Assembly (NCBI RefSeq): GCF_012102745.1
Contig: NZ_JAAVSY010000004.1
Coordinates: 1-64,000 of the forward strand
DNA length: 64,000 bases
DNA from: Haematospirillum sp. H4485
Lineage (GTDB): Bacteria > Pseudomonadota > Alphaproteobacteria > Rhodospirillales > Rhodospirillaceae
Direction of reading: 5' to 3'
Below are positions 37,435-47,326 of this stretch, piece by piece (positions within the stretch are counted from its first letter, which is position 1; the number at the start of each line of letters is the position of its first letter). A program made the position numbers and the translations under genes. The notes under the pieces are model-generated. The model had not been told where the DNA came from, searched no databases, and saw only the letters and a program-made list of their open reading frames with translations.

Positions 37435-38457
37435 ATGCACACAACACGCCCCCTCGCCCTGACAATGGGAGACCCTGCAGGAATCGGGGGGGATATTACC
37501 TTGAAAGCGTGGCTTGGGCGGAAACAGAATCCGGTACCTGCCTTTGTAGCCCTTGATGATCCCGGGCGCCTGCAAGAACTAGCCTACAGGCTGGGACTGT
37601 ATGTACCACTCGTAACGGTCAGCACAGCGCAAGAGGCACAAGCCGTATTTGACCAGGCCCTCCCCGTGATCCCTGTGCCCCTTGCCAAAAAAGCGGTTCC
37701 GGGATACCCGGATCCAGACCATGCCGGTGCGGTACTGGACTCCATACGTATAGCCGTTCAGATGACCATGGCTGGTAAAACCTGTGCCATGGTTACAAAC
37801 CCCATCAGCAAGAAAGTGTTACGTGAACAGGGGTTTGGCTTCCCCGGTCATACCGAGTACCTGGCCAGCCTGGCTGGTCCTGATACACAGGCCGTGATGA
37901 TGCTGGCCAACGAGAGCCTGCGGGTTATTCCAGTTACCATTCATATTCCCCTGCGGGATGTTGCAAGCACCTTGACCACAGAACACATTGTCACATGTGG
38001 ACATACCGCCGCACAGTCCCTGCGACAGTACTTTGCCATCCCTTCACCCCGGCTTGCCATTGCGGGGTTGAACCCTCATGCCGGAGAGGGCGGAATTATG
38101 GGAACCGAAGAGCAGGATATTATCGAGCCTGCTGTTCAGCTCCTGCGCCAAGACGGCATTGAAGCATCTGGCCCCCTGCCAGCTGACACCCTGTTTCACG
38201 CTGAAGCCAAGCAGCACTATGACGTTGTGCTGTGTATGTACCATGACCAAGCCCTGATCCCACTCAAGGCCCTGGATTTTCATGGCGGGGTCAACGTGAC
38301 CCTTGGCCTTCCCTTCATTCGTACATCACCAGATCACGGAACAGCATTTGCGCTGGCCGGGACCGGGAAGGCGCGCGAAACCAGCTTGGTTGCAGCCCTA
38401 CGCATGGCCTCCGCCATGGCCGGGCGTTCTCCTGCCTCAGCTGCATATTTATCCTGA
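37435..38457 (+). CDS. pdxA: 4-hydroxythreonine-4-phosphate dehydrogenase
   Basis: The 340-residue enzyme starts with LALTMGDPAGIGGDIT and carries metal-binding His motifs (FPGHTEYLA, MYHDQALIPLK, SPDHGTAFALAGTG). It oxidises 4-phosphohydroxy-threonine in the DXP-dependent pyridoxal phosphate pathway, with PdxJ, which is not in the window. It lies between surA and rsmA as in E. coli. Confidence 0.96.
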   Translation: MHTTRPLALTMGDPAGIGGDITLKAWLGRKQNPVPAFVALDDPGRLQELAYRLGLYVPLVTVSTAQEAQAVFDQALPVIPVPLAKKAVPGYPDPDHAGAVLDSIRIAVQMTMAGKTCAMVTNPISKKVLREQGFGFPGHTEYLASLAGPDTQAVMMLANESLRVIPVTIHIPLRDVASTLTTEHIVTCGHTAAQSLRQYFAIPSPRLAIAGLNPHAGEGGIMGTEEQDIIEPAVQLLRQDGIEASGPLPADTLFHAEAKQHYDVVLCMYHDQALIPLKALDFHGGVNVTLGLPFIRTSPDHGTAFALAGTGKARETSLVAALRMASAMAGRSPASAAYLS

Positions 38458-38472
38458 AAGTAACCTTGTGCC

Positions 38473-39360
38473 ATGACGCCGTCGCATCCAGATTTCCCGG
38501 AACATCCCCTGTTCCCGCTTCTACCTCTACGCGAAACAATTGCCGCACACGGCTTGATGGCACGCAAGAGCTTGGGGCAGAACTTTCTCTTTGATCTCAA
38601 TCTGACAGGACGCATCGCCCGTAGTGGCGGTACCTTGGCCGCAGGTACGACCATAGAAATTGGTCCCGGCCCCGGGGGGTTGACCCGCGCCCTGCTGGAT
38701 AACGGCGCCCGCCACGTCATTGCCATAGAACGTGACCCACGCATGCTGCCGATCCAGCAAGAGATTGCATCCGCCTACCCGGAACGTCTTGAGGTCATGC
38801 AGGCTGATGCCCTTGCCATCCCCGTGCATACCCTTGGCACATCACCGCGGCGCATTGTGGCCAACCTTCCCTATAACGTTGCAACGCCGCTGATTCTTGA
38901 ATGGCTGAAGCATATTCAGGCCTTTGAATGTCTGGTGGTCATGCTTCAGAAAGAGGTTGTCAACCGCCTGGCGGCACGCCCCCGTACATCAGATTACGGA
39001 CGCCTGACAATTATCACCCAGTGGCTGTGCACCGTTGAACCCTTGTTTGACGTCAATCCCCGGGCTTTTATTCCCCCACCCAAGGTCACGTCCACGGTTG
39101 TGCGCCTGGTTCCGCGTCCGGCCCCCCTCGCCCCTTGCCGTTTTGACATGTTGGAGGCAGTCACCGCTGCTGCCTTCAATCAAAGACGGAAAATGCTGCG
39201 GTCCAGCCTAAAAGGCCTGGCAGCATACATGCCAAGCGGCATGACACCAGAAGACCTGTGCGCCGCCGCCAACATTGTACCTACAGCACGCGCCGAGGAG
39301 CTGGACATTCCCCAATTTTGCGCCTTGGCGAACAGCTTGGACCCCAGCCATACGCTATAA
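38473..39360 (+). CDS. rsmA: 16S rRNA dimethyladenosine transferase RsmA/KsgA
   Basis: The 295-residue SAM-dependent methyltransferase has the SAM-binding IEIGPGPGGLTRALL and the catalytic NLPYNVATPLI motif. It dimethylates A1518 and A1519 in helix 45 of 16S rRNA; loss gives kasugamycin resistance. The N-terminal extension contains KSLGQNFLFD, the usual KsgA start region. It converges on gmk with 10 bp between stops. Confidence 0.96.
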   Translation: MTPSHPDFPEHPLFPLLPLRETIAAHGLMARKSLGQNFLFDLNLTGRIARSGGTLAAGTTIEIGPGPGGLTRALLDNGARHVIAIERDPRMLPIQQEIASAYPERLEVMQADALAIPVHTLGTSPRRIVANLPYNVATPLILEWLKHIQAFECLVVMLQKEVVNRLAARPRTSDYGRLTIITQWLCTVEPLFDVNPRAFIPPPKVTSTVVRLVPRPAPLAPCRFDMLEAVTAAAFNQRRKMLRSSLKGLAAYMPSGMTPEDLCAAANIVPTARAEELDIPQFCALANSLDPSHTL

Positions 39361-39370
39361 ACGCCACAGG

Positions 39371-40018
39371 TTATAAACCGCGCAGAGCAGCCACAAAGGC
39401 TTCCATGCCTTTCTGACGGGACCGTTTCAGGCGCTCGGCCTCAAGGATGGAATGCACAGCGCGGATGCTTGCATCAAGATCGGTGTTGACCAGAACATAG
39501 TCATATTCTGCCCAGTGCTCCATCTCGCTGCTGGCTTTGGCCATTCTTTTGCGAACCACCTCGTCGGGATCCTGCCCTCGACCACGCAGGCGGCGCTCCA
39601 GCTCGGACAGGGATGGCGGCAGAATGAAGATACGCACAACATCATCGGCTGCTTTTTCCGTCAGTTGGCGCGCACCCTGCCAATCAATATCAAACAGCAC
39701 ATCCTTCCCGGCAGCCAACGCTTTCTCGACAGGCTCCCGCGGTGTCCCATAGTGATTGTCAAAGACCTGCGCATGCTCCAGGAAACCACCGGCAGCAACC
39801 ATGGCCTCAACATCGGCATGCGTCCGGAAGTGATAGTGCACTCCGTCAATCTCACCCGGGCGCGGAGAACGGGTTGTCACGGACACAGAAAGCTCAAGGC
39901 AGTTGTCCTGCCTCAGAATCGCCTGCGCAATTGTGGATTTCCCTGCACCAGAGGGGGACGACAGGATCAACATCAAACCACGCCGGGACACGTGGGGCAT
40001 ATCAGGGGCAAACGTCAT
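39371..40018 (-). CDS. gmk: Guanylate kinase
   Basis: The 215-residue P-loop kinase has LILSSPSGAGKSTIAQ (Walker A) and the GMP-binding stretch VTTRSPRPGEIDGVHYHF. It phosphorylates GMP to GDP. The ATG at 40018 has GGAA upstream and gives the usual ~210-residue length; a frame extending to 40057 is not needed. It follows yicC by 42 bp, a pairing conserved in alphaproteobacteria. Confidence 0.95.
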   Translation of the reverse strand: MTFAPDMPHVSRRGLMLILSSPSGAGKSTIAQAILRQDNCLELSVSVTTRSPRPGEIDGVHYHFRTHADVEAMVAAGGFLEHAQVFDNHYGTPREPVEKALAAGKDVLFDIDWQGARQLTEKAADDVVRIFILPPSLSELERRLRGRGQDPDEVVRKRMAKASSEMEHWAEYDYVLVNTDLDASIRAVHSILEAERLKRSRQKGMEAFVAALRGL

Positions 40019-40060
40019 GAGAGTTCCGCTGTATTGAAGAAAGGACACACTATGCAAAGC

Positions 40061-40960
40061 TTATTCAATATTCTGGACCTGCTCGCGCAGCTGGTCGATC
40101 ACTGTTTTGAGATCAAGGCCCAGCCGGGTCAGGTCCGCATCCTGGGATTTTGAGCATAGCGTGTTGGCTTCGCGATTGAATTCCTGACATAGAAAATCCA
40201 GACGGCGCCCACAAACACCCCCTGTCTCCAGAAGTTTCCGGGCCTGGGCAACATGGGCCGACAGACGATCCAACTCCTCACGAATATCCAGACGCGTTGC
40301 AATCAAGGCCAGTTCTTGGGCCAATCGTTCTTCAGGAACAGGAACCTTGCTGTCAAGCAACACAGCAAGCTGTTGTTCCAGACGACGACGGACAGACCCG
40401 GGACGGGCAGAAGCTGTCTCCCCGGCCTGCTGGATCAAGGACTCCAGACTGGCAAGATGCCCCTGGAGAACGGCATGCAGACGCCCACCCTCCTCGCAGC
40501 GCACAGCGACCAAGCCCTCAAGCGCCTTGGACAGGGTCTCAAGGACCACTGCAACAAGGTCAGAAGCCAATGGATACGCCTCTGCTTCAGAAGATGCGGC
40601 ACTCTCTTCGATAACACCACGAACCCGCAGCAGGCCATCAAGGCGCGGTTGCCCCACAGACGGCGGCAGATCTTCAGCCAAGGCGATCAATGTTGCAAGC
40701 CACTCACGATTGATGGTCAGTCCTGAAGCAGAACGGGAGCTGTCATTCAACGACAATGACAAGGCAATGCTTCCACGCGACAGGCATTTCTGGGCCAGAT
40801 CACGGGCTGGCGCTTCTATACTGTCCCAACCTTGTGGCCACCGTATCCGGATATCCAGCCCCTTTCCATTTACACTGCGTGCTTCCCAGACCCAGGACAA
40901 GGCACAACCATGATCCTGCCCCTGTGCGCTGGAAAATCCGGTCATACTGGCGATACCCAC
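40061..40960 (-). CDS. YicC family endoribonuclease
   Basis: The 299-residue protein has the family N-terminus SMTGFSSAQG, a YicC_N domain (~1-155) and a C-terminal DUF1732 domain ending near NREANTLCSKSQDADLTRLGL. E. coli YicC cleaves certain small RNAs. The start is GTG 40960 with AGAGG 8 nt upstream; the inner ATG (40945) falls inside the SMTGF motif and is rejected. It is upstream of gmk on the same strand. Confidence 0.92.
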   Translation of the reverse strand: MGIASMTGFSSAQGQDHGCALSWVWEARSVNGKGLDIRIRWPQGWDSIEAPARDLAQKCLSRGSIALSLSLNDSSRSASGLTINREWLATLIALAEDLPPSVGQPRLDGLLRVRGVIEESAASSEAEAYPLASDLVAVVLETLSKALEGLVAVRCEEGGRLHAVLQGHLASLESLIQQAGETASARPGSVRRRLEQQLAVLLDSKVPVPEERLAQELALIATRLDIREELDRLSAHVAQARKLLETGGVCGRRLDFLCQEFNREANTLCSKSQDADLTRLGLDLKTVIDQLREQVQNIE

Positions 40961-41114
40961 TAATGTTTCCTCTTCCGGGCTATAGAATGAAACGGGTTAT
41001 TCCACGACACAGCTTCATACACAACGGTTGACAATACTTTCACCGCTTTCACTGCTGAATAAAACAAGGCATGCTTCGCAGCATATACTGGACACGCTTC
41101 CCCAAGATGGTTCC

Positions 41115-41897
41115 ATGCCCCACAATAATACCCTGACCGATATACCGATACCAACACTGTCACCTGCCATACCGGGTCTCGCCTGCTTTGCCTCTGTTTC
41201 ATCAGTACAGGCATACTGTTTCCGTGGCCATGAAGGGCTGTCTACGACAGAACATGAATGTATCAGCCGTATGATCCGAGCAGAGGACAGGGCGCAACGC
41301 ACCGCTGCCCATGTCCTAAAACGCAGAGTACTGGGGAACATCCTTGGCGTATCCCCCGAACGTCTTGAGTTTCATCAAGACAGGAACGGCAGGCCTTTCC
41401 TGCGTCACCCTGAAAGCACACTGGATTTCAACATCAGCCACGCCGGAAACTGGGTTGCCTTGTCCGTTGTTTCCTGCCACGACCAAGCATGCCGCACAGG
41501 CGTGGATGTAGAGGCCCAGCGGCCTCAGCTGGACTGGGCGTCATTATCGGAGAATTTCTTGTCCCCTGCAGAAATCCGGATCATGGACGCACTTGATCAT
41601 GATCAGAGCCGCCTTTTTGCCCTGTCCCGCTGGAGCATGAAAGAAGCCATTGTAAAAGCAACCGGTGAAGGGCTTGGGGCCACCCTGAGTACGATAACGC
41701 CAACCGTCCATGCTGACGGCACATTCCACTGCAGAAACCTGAATGGATATACCATTGCCTGCGATGGTCATCATGTTATGGGAGCTGCTGTATTTCCAGA
41801 CACAGTGACAGCACAGATCATAAAGCTGGACAGCACGGGATGGGTACAGGCAACTCCCGTGACCCAACCGCGCAATAGCTTTATAAACCATGACTAA
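41115..41897 (+). CDS. Sfp-type 4'-phosphopantetheinyl transferase
   Basis: The 260-residue protein has the core motifs: FNISHAGNWVALSV, GVDVEAQRP and WSMKEAIVKATGEG. These bind CoA/Mg and the carrier protein. It transfers phosphopantetheine from CoA to acyl or peptidyl carrier proteins. No PKS or NRPS gene is in the window, so the partner is remote or it serves ACP. ATG 41115 was chosen; a TTG at 41028 would add 29 residues with no homology. It overlaps the SDR gene by 8 bp. Confidence 0.88.
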   Translation: MPHNNTLTDIPIPTLSPAIPGLACFASVSSVQAYCFRGHEGLSTTEHECISRMIRAEDRAQRTAAHVLKRRVLGNILGVSPERLEFHQDRNGRPFLRHPESTLDFNISHAGNWVALSVVSCHDQACRTGVDVEAQRPQLDWASLSENFLSPAEIRIMDALDHDQSRLFALSRWSMKEAIVKATGEGLGATLSTITPTVHADGTFHCRNLNGYTIACDGHHVMGAAVFPDTVTAQIIKLDSTGWVQATPVTQPRNSFINHD

Positions 41898-42645
41898 GAT
41901 AGCAAACAACCAGCATACGCTGATTACAGGAGCCTCTTCCGGTATCGGCAAAGCCTTGGCCCTGGCCTATGCCAAGCAGGGACATGACCTGACCCTGACC
42001 GGTCGCAATCCGGAGCGCCTAGAAGAAACGGCTATAATCTGCCGGTCCACGGGTGTATCCGTACATACCAGTCTGACGGATGTAACAGATTGCGACGGCA
42101 TGAAAGCGCTGATACAGGAGGCCGATGGCAAAGTTCCCTTGCGTCTTGTCATTGCCAATGCCGGCATTGGGGAAACATCATCACCACAAGCCGTGTTTGC
42201 CACCAACATCACCGGGGTTATGAACACGATCATACCTGCCCTAGATGTAATGAAACCACGCAGGAACGGACAAATCGCGCTTATGGCCTCTGCAGCGGGT
42301 TTCCGTGGCCTGCCGTCCGCACCGGCCTATTGCGCCAGCAAGGCCTGTATAAAAGTTTGGGGCGAAGGCCTGCGCGGGGCACTGGCAACAGACAATATAA
42401 GGGTTTCCGTTGTCCTGCCCGGATTTGTCGAAAGCCGTATCACCGCGGTTAATCCGTTTCCCATGCCCTTCCTGATGCCTGCCGAGAAGGCAGCCCACCA
42501 TATTGTGCGCGGGCTGGCCAAAAACAAGGGGCGGATCAGCTTCCCCTGGCCTGTCATCCTGACCTCATGGCTTCTGGCAACCCTTCCCGATCCGTGGGCG
42601 GACCAACTCACCCGCCGCTTTCCACAGAAACCGCGCATGGATTGA
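41890..42645 (+). CDS. Short-chain dehydrogenase/reductase
   Basis: The 251-residue classical SDR has the NAD(P)-binding TGASSGIGKALA (~14-25), NAG motif (VIANAGIG) and the catalytic Ser/Tyr-x-x-x-Lys region (ALMASAAGFRGLPSAPAYCASK). A hydrophobic C-terminal end (SFPWPVILTSWLLATLP) suggests membrane association. The substrate is unknown. Its start lies inside the PPTase 3' end, so the pair is coupled and may act in one lipid or secondary-metabolite step. Confidence 0.92.
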   Translation: MTKIANNQHTLITGASSGIGKALALAYAKQGHDLTLTGRNPERLEETAIICRSTGVSVHTSLTDVTDCDGMKALIQEADGKVPLRLVIANAGIGETSSPQAVFATNITGVMNTIIPALDVMKPRRNGQIALMASAAGFRGLPSAPAYCASKACIKVWGEGLRGALATDNIRVSVVLPGFVESRITAVNPFPMPFLMPAEKAAHHIVRGLAKNKGRISFPWPVILTSWLLATLPDPWADQLTRRFPQKPRMD

Positions 42646-42664
42646 AAGAGAGAAAGCAGCCTTC

Positions 42665-45139
42665 TCAAGCGGGCCAGGACATCACCCCATCCGGTACCAG
42701 ACCGGCCTTGCGGGCGGCAACAAAATCAGCAAAATCCCTTGGCGGAAGGGGGCGGGCAATCCAGTACCCCTGGAAAGCATCACAGCCCATTTCACGCAGA
42801 AGGTCGACGTGCTTCATATGCTCCACACCTTCGGCAACAACACCAAAACCAAGGTTGCGGGCCAAGGTAATAATGGTGGTGACAATGGCGGCATCACGCC
42901 CACTGCCGGACAAGTCACGAACAAATGTCTGGTCAATCTTGAGGGTATCAATCGGGAAAGTCTTCAACCAGGTCAGCGATGAATAACCCGTCCCGAAATC
43001 ATCCATCGACAAGGTCACACCAAGATCCTTCAACTCCCGCAGAATGGTGACAGCACGGGATACATCCCCTGTCATGACGCTCTCGGTAATTTCCAGGTCA
43101 AGGCGTACCGGATCAAGCCCGGTTTCATCCAGAATCTGGCGTACACTGGCAACAAACCCCGGATCCTGAAACTGACGCAGGGATACGTTGACCGAGACAC
43201 TGGGTACACCAATATCGCTGCGAAGCCAGTTGACCAACTGCACACAAGCACGGCGCAAAACCCAGCGCCCAATCGGCACGATCAAACCAGTTTCTTCAGC
43301 AATGGGCACAAACTCTGCCGGGCTTACCATACCATAAACCGGATGATGCCAACGGATCAGGGCTTCGGCACCCCTGATCTTCAAGGTAACAGCATCCACC
43401 TTGGGCTGGTAATACAACTCCAGCTCACCACGCACAGAGGCCAGCCTGAGGTCATTCTCAAGGCCAGGATGGACGCCTGCAGCCGCAGACATGGATGAGT
43501 CATAGACCGTATAGCGGCGCACAGCGTGCTTCTTTGAAACCTGCATCGCAACATCTGTGTTACGCAGGACATCGCCTGCTGTCAGGCCATCATCAGGAAA
43601 AAGAGCAATCCCTATCGATAATTGGCAGAACTGCTCTGTCCCGGCTAACGAAAAAGGTTCCTGCAAAGCATGCAGAATGCGTTCAGCCATCGCAACACCA
43701 GCTTGGACCGTTTCAACCTCGGGCATCAGAACCAGAAATTCGTCACCACCCAGACGCCCGACACTATCTTCTGATCCAACACACTGGTTCAGGCGGCGGG
43801 ACAAAAGCCGCAGCAACTCATCGCCCGCCGTGTGGCCCCATGCATCGTTGATGGCTTTGAAACGATCAAGGTCAACCAGAAGGACGCAGCCCCGCTTGCC
43901 CTCCCTGCATGCTGTCTCCAAGGCAGATTCAAGGCGTTCCATCAAAAGACGCCGGTTGGGCAGGCCAGTCAGCAGATCATAGTTAGCATGAAAACGAACC
44001 CAAGCCTCATCATTCTTCCGCGCCGTTACATCTGAAAGACGCACAACAAAGTGGGTAGTCTGCCCATGATCATCATGAACAGCCGAGACAACAGCCTCTG
44101 CAGGAAAGGGTTCATCATCGCTGTCGCGGATAAACAATTCACCCGCCCAGTGACCGGAGACACGAACCGTTTCAAGGATGCGATCCAGATAATCAGGATC
44201 GTGCAGCCCCTCGGCGAGCAAACGCAGGGGCTTTGTTTCCGCCACATCCCCGGAAAGCCCGGTCATGCATACAAAAGCCGGGTTGGCAGCATGCAGGCCC
44301 CCGCTCTCATCAAGCAGCACGATGCCTTCACGCGTGCTTTCAAAAACGCGGACCAAAAGGCGCAAACGTTCGTCTGCTTCCTTACAGGCTGTGATATCAC
44401 GGACTATCGCCTCGTAAAACAATGGCTCCCCACGATCATCAACCACGCAACTGATCTCCTGCGACACCCAAAGGATTACATGATCCGGGCGTGATACCAT
44501 CATCTCAAAATCGCGGACATAACCCCGCTCTTGCGCCAAGGCAAATAACTCTATACCGCACGCGGGATCAACATAGGAAGGAAATGCACCAACAGGTAAC
44601 GACACGGCCAGATCACCACAGTCAGGATGTCCCAGAAGCGCAGCAAGATCCGGACTGACATAAATACAGCGCCCATCGGGTGTAAGGCGATACACGCACC
44701 GCGTCGCAGCTCCTGCCCCGGAACAGTGAGCAAAAGGAAAGAATGCGTTTGAGCAAACAAGGCAATCATGTAACGGCCTGACTCGCCACACATCTGCAGA
44801 AACACCTTCACCCAAGTCAGGCGCATTACGGATAAGAGAAACCTTTACCTCGGTATGACGTCCATTCTTCGCGGGCAGAACAACATGGAATCCGGCCTTG
44901 TCTCCACGCTCCTTTTCCCTGTCGGACAGCTGGATCAGCGAAGACCATGCCTGACCGCACAAGGCGCGCGCAGACAGACCGGACAGAGCCTCCATCGTCG
45001 CATTGACCCGCACAACAAGGCCGTTTCGGACAACGACCAAGGCATCTGGAAAAGACAGTACGAAAGAGTCCGGAAGAACGGATTGCGACAACAGAATGCA
45101 GGCAGTCAAGCAAGACCCCCCCTGACTGAACGCTTGCAT
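42665..45139 (-). CDS. PAS-PAS-PAS diguanylate cyclase/phosphodiesterase (GGDEF-EAL)
   Basis: The 824-residue protein has three PAS-like segments (~20-120, ~135-250, ~255-375), GGDEF (~380-540; intact LGGDEF at ~463-468) and EAL (~560-815; GAEALIRWHHP, EITESV, DDFGTGYSSL, LKID, EGVE). Both active sites look intact, so it could make or break c-di-GMP. No RxxD inhibitory site is seen upstream of GGDEF. No TM helix, so it is probably cytoplasmic. ATG 45139 has a weak site; a TTG at 45109 preceded by GGGGGG is a credible alternative start. Confidence 0.92.
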   Translation of the reverse strand: MQAFSQGGSCLTACILLSQSVLPDSFVLSFPDALVVVRNGLVVRVNATMEALSGLSARALCGQAWSSLIQLSDREKERGDKAGFHVVLPAKNGRHTEVKVSLIRNAPDLGEGVSADVWRVRPLHDCLVCSNAFFPFAHCSGAGAATRCVYRLTPDGRCIYVSPDLAALLGHPDCGDLAVSLPVGAFPSYVDPACGIELFALAQERGYVRDFEMMVSRPDHVILWVSQEISCVVDDRGEPLFYEAIVRDITACKEADERLRLLVRVFESTREGIVLLDESGGLHAANPAFVCMTGLSGDVAETKPLRLLAEGLHDPDYLDRILETVRVSGHWAGELFIRDSDDEPFPAEAVVSAVHDDHGQTTHFVVRLSDVTARKNDEAWVRFHANYDLLTGLPNRRLLMERLESALETACREGKRGCVLLVDLDRFKAINDAWGHTAGDELLRLLSRRLNQCVGSEDSVGRLGGDEFLVLMPEVETVQAGVAMAERILHALQEPFSLAGTEQFCQLSIGIALFPDDGLTAGDVLRNTDVAMQVSKKHAVRRYTVYDSSMSAAAGVHPGLENDLRLASVRGELELYYQPKVDAVTLKIRGAEALIRWHHPVYGMVSPAEFVPIAEETGLIVPIGRWVLRRACVQLVNWLRSDIGVPSVSVNVSLRQFQDPGFVASVRQILDETGLDPVRLDLEITESVMTGDVSRAVTILRELKDLGVTLSMDDFGTGYSSLTWLKTFPIDTLKIDQTFVRDLSGSGRDAAIVTTIITLARNLGFGVVAEGVEHMKHVDLLREMGCDAFQGYWIARPLPPRDFADFVAARKAGLVPDGVMSWPA

Positions 45140-45249
45140 GTGGTCGGTTTATCTGGCGACAAGGTAAATACGCAACAAAAAAGGGGGAAACAGGGGAGAA
45201 CAATGCCGTACATCAAGCCCCGCACAGAACAAAAGGGGCCCGGGCCGGA

Positions 45250-45450
45250 TCAGTCTCCCTGCCCAACTGCCAACAGAACCGTCCCAATCATCAGAAGAGC
45301 GGCAAGACCAAGGCCAATATGCTGGGCCACACGCGATACATCCTGAAAACCCACAGCGGAGACAGCCAGAACACCAATAAAGGCAAGAAGGCCAACCAAG
45401 CCCACCAAGACCACGCCAAGCGTTTTCCCGGCAACAGAACCTTGGGTCAT
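45250..45450 (-). CDS. Small two-helix membrane protein
   Basis: The 66-residue protein has two TM helices (~9-33 and ~45-62) and no known domain. ATG 45450 has GGGAGAG 5 nt upstream, which picks this start over a longer frame. It lies between the DUF2794 gene and the GGDEF-EAL gene on the same strand; function unknown. Confidence 0.7.
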   Translation of the reverse strand: MTQGSVAGKTLGVVLVGLVGLLAFIGVLAVSAVGFQDVSRVAQHIGLGLAALLMIGTVLLAVGQGD

Positions 45451-45572
45451 AACACTCTCCCTTACATCCATGACATCGTCAGGATAATACACCCTTGATT
45501 TTATCAAAAAACAGAAAAGACAAGAGGATATGGAAAAATTAGCCCCGCAGAAGCATGCAATCCCGGCACCGG

Positions 45573-45905
45573 TTACACAGCAGCCGAAATGCGCCTGAAG
45601 CATCCAAGGATTTCCGAAAGATTGCGACTCTGCCGAACACGCCGGCTTTCGTCAAAAAGTGTATAAACAACATGGCCAGACACGGCGCGCTTTGTCAGCA
45701 CACAAGCAGGGCGTTCACCAGCATAACGGTACACGGCAAACCAAGCCTGCCTACCATCACTCCCGATGGCATAATCACGCCAGCCTCCCCGTGAAACACT
45801 ATCTGCATAAACCCCAAGAAGGGCGCTCATCTCATCCCGGCTGAAGAACACAGCCACACCATGGCGGCAGGCGCGATAACCGGCCAAGGGAACGACTTGG
45901 TTCAT
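45573..45905 (-). CDS. DUF2794 protein
   Basis: The 110-residue cytosolic protein matches DUF2794, a family almost confined to alphaproteobacteria: FFSRDEMSALLGVYADSV, GGWRDYAIGSDGRQAWFAVYRYA and ERPACVLTKR. Function is unknown. ATG 45905 has a perfect AGGAGG upstream; an in-frame start at 45956 is not needed. Confidence 0.85.
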   Translation of the reverse strand: MNQVVPLAGYRACRHGVAVFFSRDEMSALLGVYADSVSRGGWRDYAIGSDGRQAWFAVYRYAGERPACVLTKRAVSGHVVYTLFDESRRVRQSRNLSEILGCFRRISAAV

Positions 45906-46009
45906 AGCGCCTCCTGTACAGGCAGACACCGCGCGCCGCCCCGAGCAGGGCTGCAACCGATCGGTCTATTGTCAGGAATCCAGTCCACCGGGTCAACTCT
46001 ACACAGGAA

Positions 46010-46351
46010 CTACCATGTTCTCTGCAAACCACCGGGAACATTTCCAACCAGATGGTCATGAGGGTTGGGACTCTGTGTATGGTAACAATCCACCGCACCA
46101 ATAGAGCGATAGCAATACAAATCCGGAGTCTCCGGCCTGTTCTCATAGACAGGCTGGCACCAGTGCCCCCCACGCGCTGCACGGGCCGAGGAACAATCCT
46201 GACCGGATACCCAACCGCTGAGGCGATCCAAAGGGGTACGATCTGTCCCGATGTACCCGAGTCCCACATAGCCGGGCTTCGGCAAAACCTCACATCCCGA
46301 GGACATGAGGACAGCCATAACAGCCAGACAGCGTGGAATCAGGGCATTCAT
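46010..46351 (-). CDS. Cysteine-containing putative lipoprotein
   Basis: The 113-residue product has a signal peptide with a lipobox-like end (LMSSGC, Cys ~20). The mature part starts with PKPGYVGLGYIGTDRTPLD and contains paired Cys (GQDCSS, GHWCQP, DLYCYRSIGAVDCYH). I recall similar small proteins from Rhodospirillales, without known function. The Shine-Dalgarno before ATG 46351 is weak. It sits upstream of the DUF2794 gene on the same strand (104-bp gap). Confidence 0.65.
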   Translation of the reverse strand: MNALIPRCLAVMAVLMSSGCEVLPKPGYVGLGYIGTDRTPLDRLSGWVSGQDCSSARAARGGHWCQPVYENRPETPDLYCYRSIGAVDCYHTQSPNPHDHLVGNVPGGLQRTW

Positions 46352-46572
46352 CCAGGCTACACCTTCCCAAGAGGCCAATTCCGGGACACCAGGAACTCGT
46401 TAAAGCGGGCACCATCACGGATTGTCACTACGTGTCCCATGGTCAGGTCACGGTGGTTAAAAAACGCTGAAAAACGCATGAAATGTGCCGAAAGAGGCGA
46501 TCCGCTCGTTGCTTACAGAGCCACCTCGCACTATGTTCGGGGCTCCAAGGTTTCTTGCAAGGACTGATATCC

Positions 46573-47259
46573 GTGGCTGATACACCACTTGACCCACAAC
46601 AGGCCGCCCTGTTCCGCGAGGTGGATGACGACCTTCGTCACGAGCAACTGAACCGACTGTGGAAGGCCTATGGCCCCACGGTTGTTGCCGCAGCTGTGGC
46701 ACTGGTGCTTGCTGTTGCCGGCTGGCAGGGATGGATGGCTTGGCAGGCGTCTTCTCGTGTAAAGGAAGCAACAGCGTTTGAAGCTGCCCTGTCACGGGGC
46801 GCTGATACAAATCATGAAGCAACGGCACAGGCGTTGAAGGATTTTGCTTCCGGCGCATCAAGGGGAAATCGTGATCTTGCGGTCATGAAAGCCGCCGCTC
46901 TGCTCGCGCAGGCAGGCAAAGTAACCGAGGCCACAGCCCTGTGGAAGCAATTGCGCGACACAGGCAATGCCGACCCGATCTTCCGTGATCTTGCCCGCCT
47001 TCTTGTTGTACAGCACGGGCTGGATCAGCCCGGGGCCGACCTGTCTGCCCTGGACGCAGAGCTTGCACCACTTCTTGGTCCGTCAACCCGCTTTCGTTAC
47101 CTGGCCGGCGAGCTGCGCGGACTGATTGCCTTGCAGCAAAACCGCCGCGATGATGCGGTCACACTCTTTACAGATCTGGCTGCTGATCGCAGTACCCCTT
47201 ATGGGATTCGGGCCCGCCTGCGCGAGGTTCTGATGTCTTTGGGGGGCCACCGTCCCTGA
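46573..47259 (+). CDS. YfgM/tetratricopeptide-like membrane protein
   Basis: The 228-residue protein has a short cytosolic start (FREVDDDLRHEQLNRLWKAYG), one TM helix (~32-54) and a periplasmic helical region with TPR-like repeats. This is the TPR_21/YfgM family, whose E. coli member works with the periodic chaperone PpiD at the SecYEG exit. It precedes bamB and der, the same gene order as yfgM-bamB-der in E. coli. The start is taken as GTG 46573 with AAGGA ~9 nt upstream; longer frames lack homology. Confidence 0.85.
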   Translation: MADTPLDPQQAALFREVDDDLRHEQLNRLWKAYGPTVVAAAVALVLAVAGWQGWMAWQASSRVKEATAFEAALSRGADTNHEATAQALKDFASGASRGNRDLAVMKAAALLAQAGKVTEATALWKQLRDTGNADPIFRDLARLLVVQHGLDQPGADLSALDAELAPLLGPSTRFRYLAGELRGLIALQQNRRDDAVTLFTDLAADRSTPYGIRARLREVLMSLGGHRP

Positions 47260-47326
47260 CGCCCCCTGATACATGCATCCCCTTTGCTGTCCTGAGCTAT
47301 TGAGCCCCCCGGGAGACCTTATCTTC

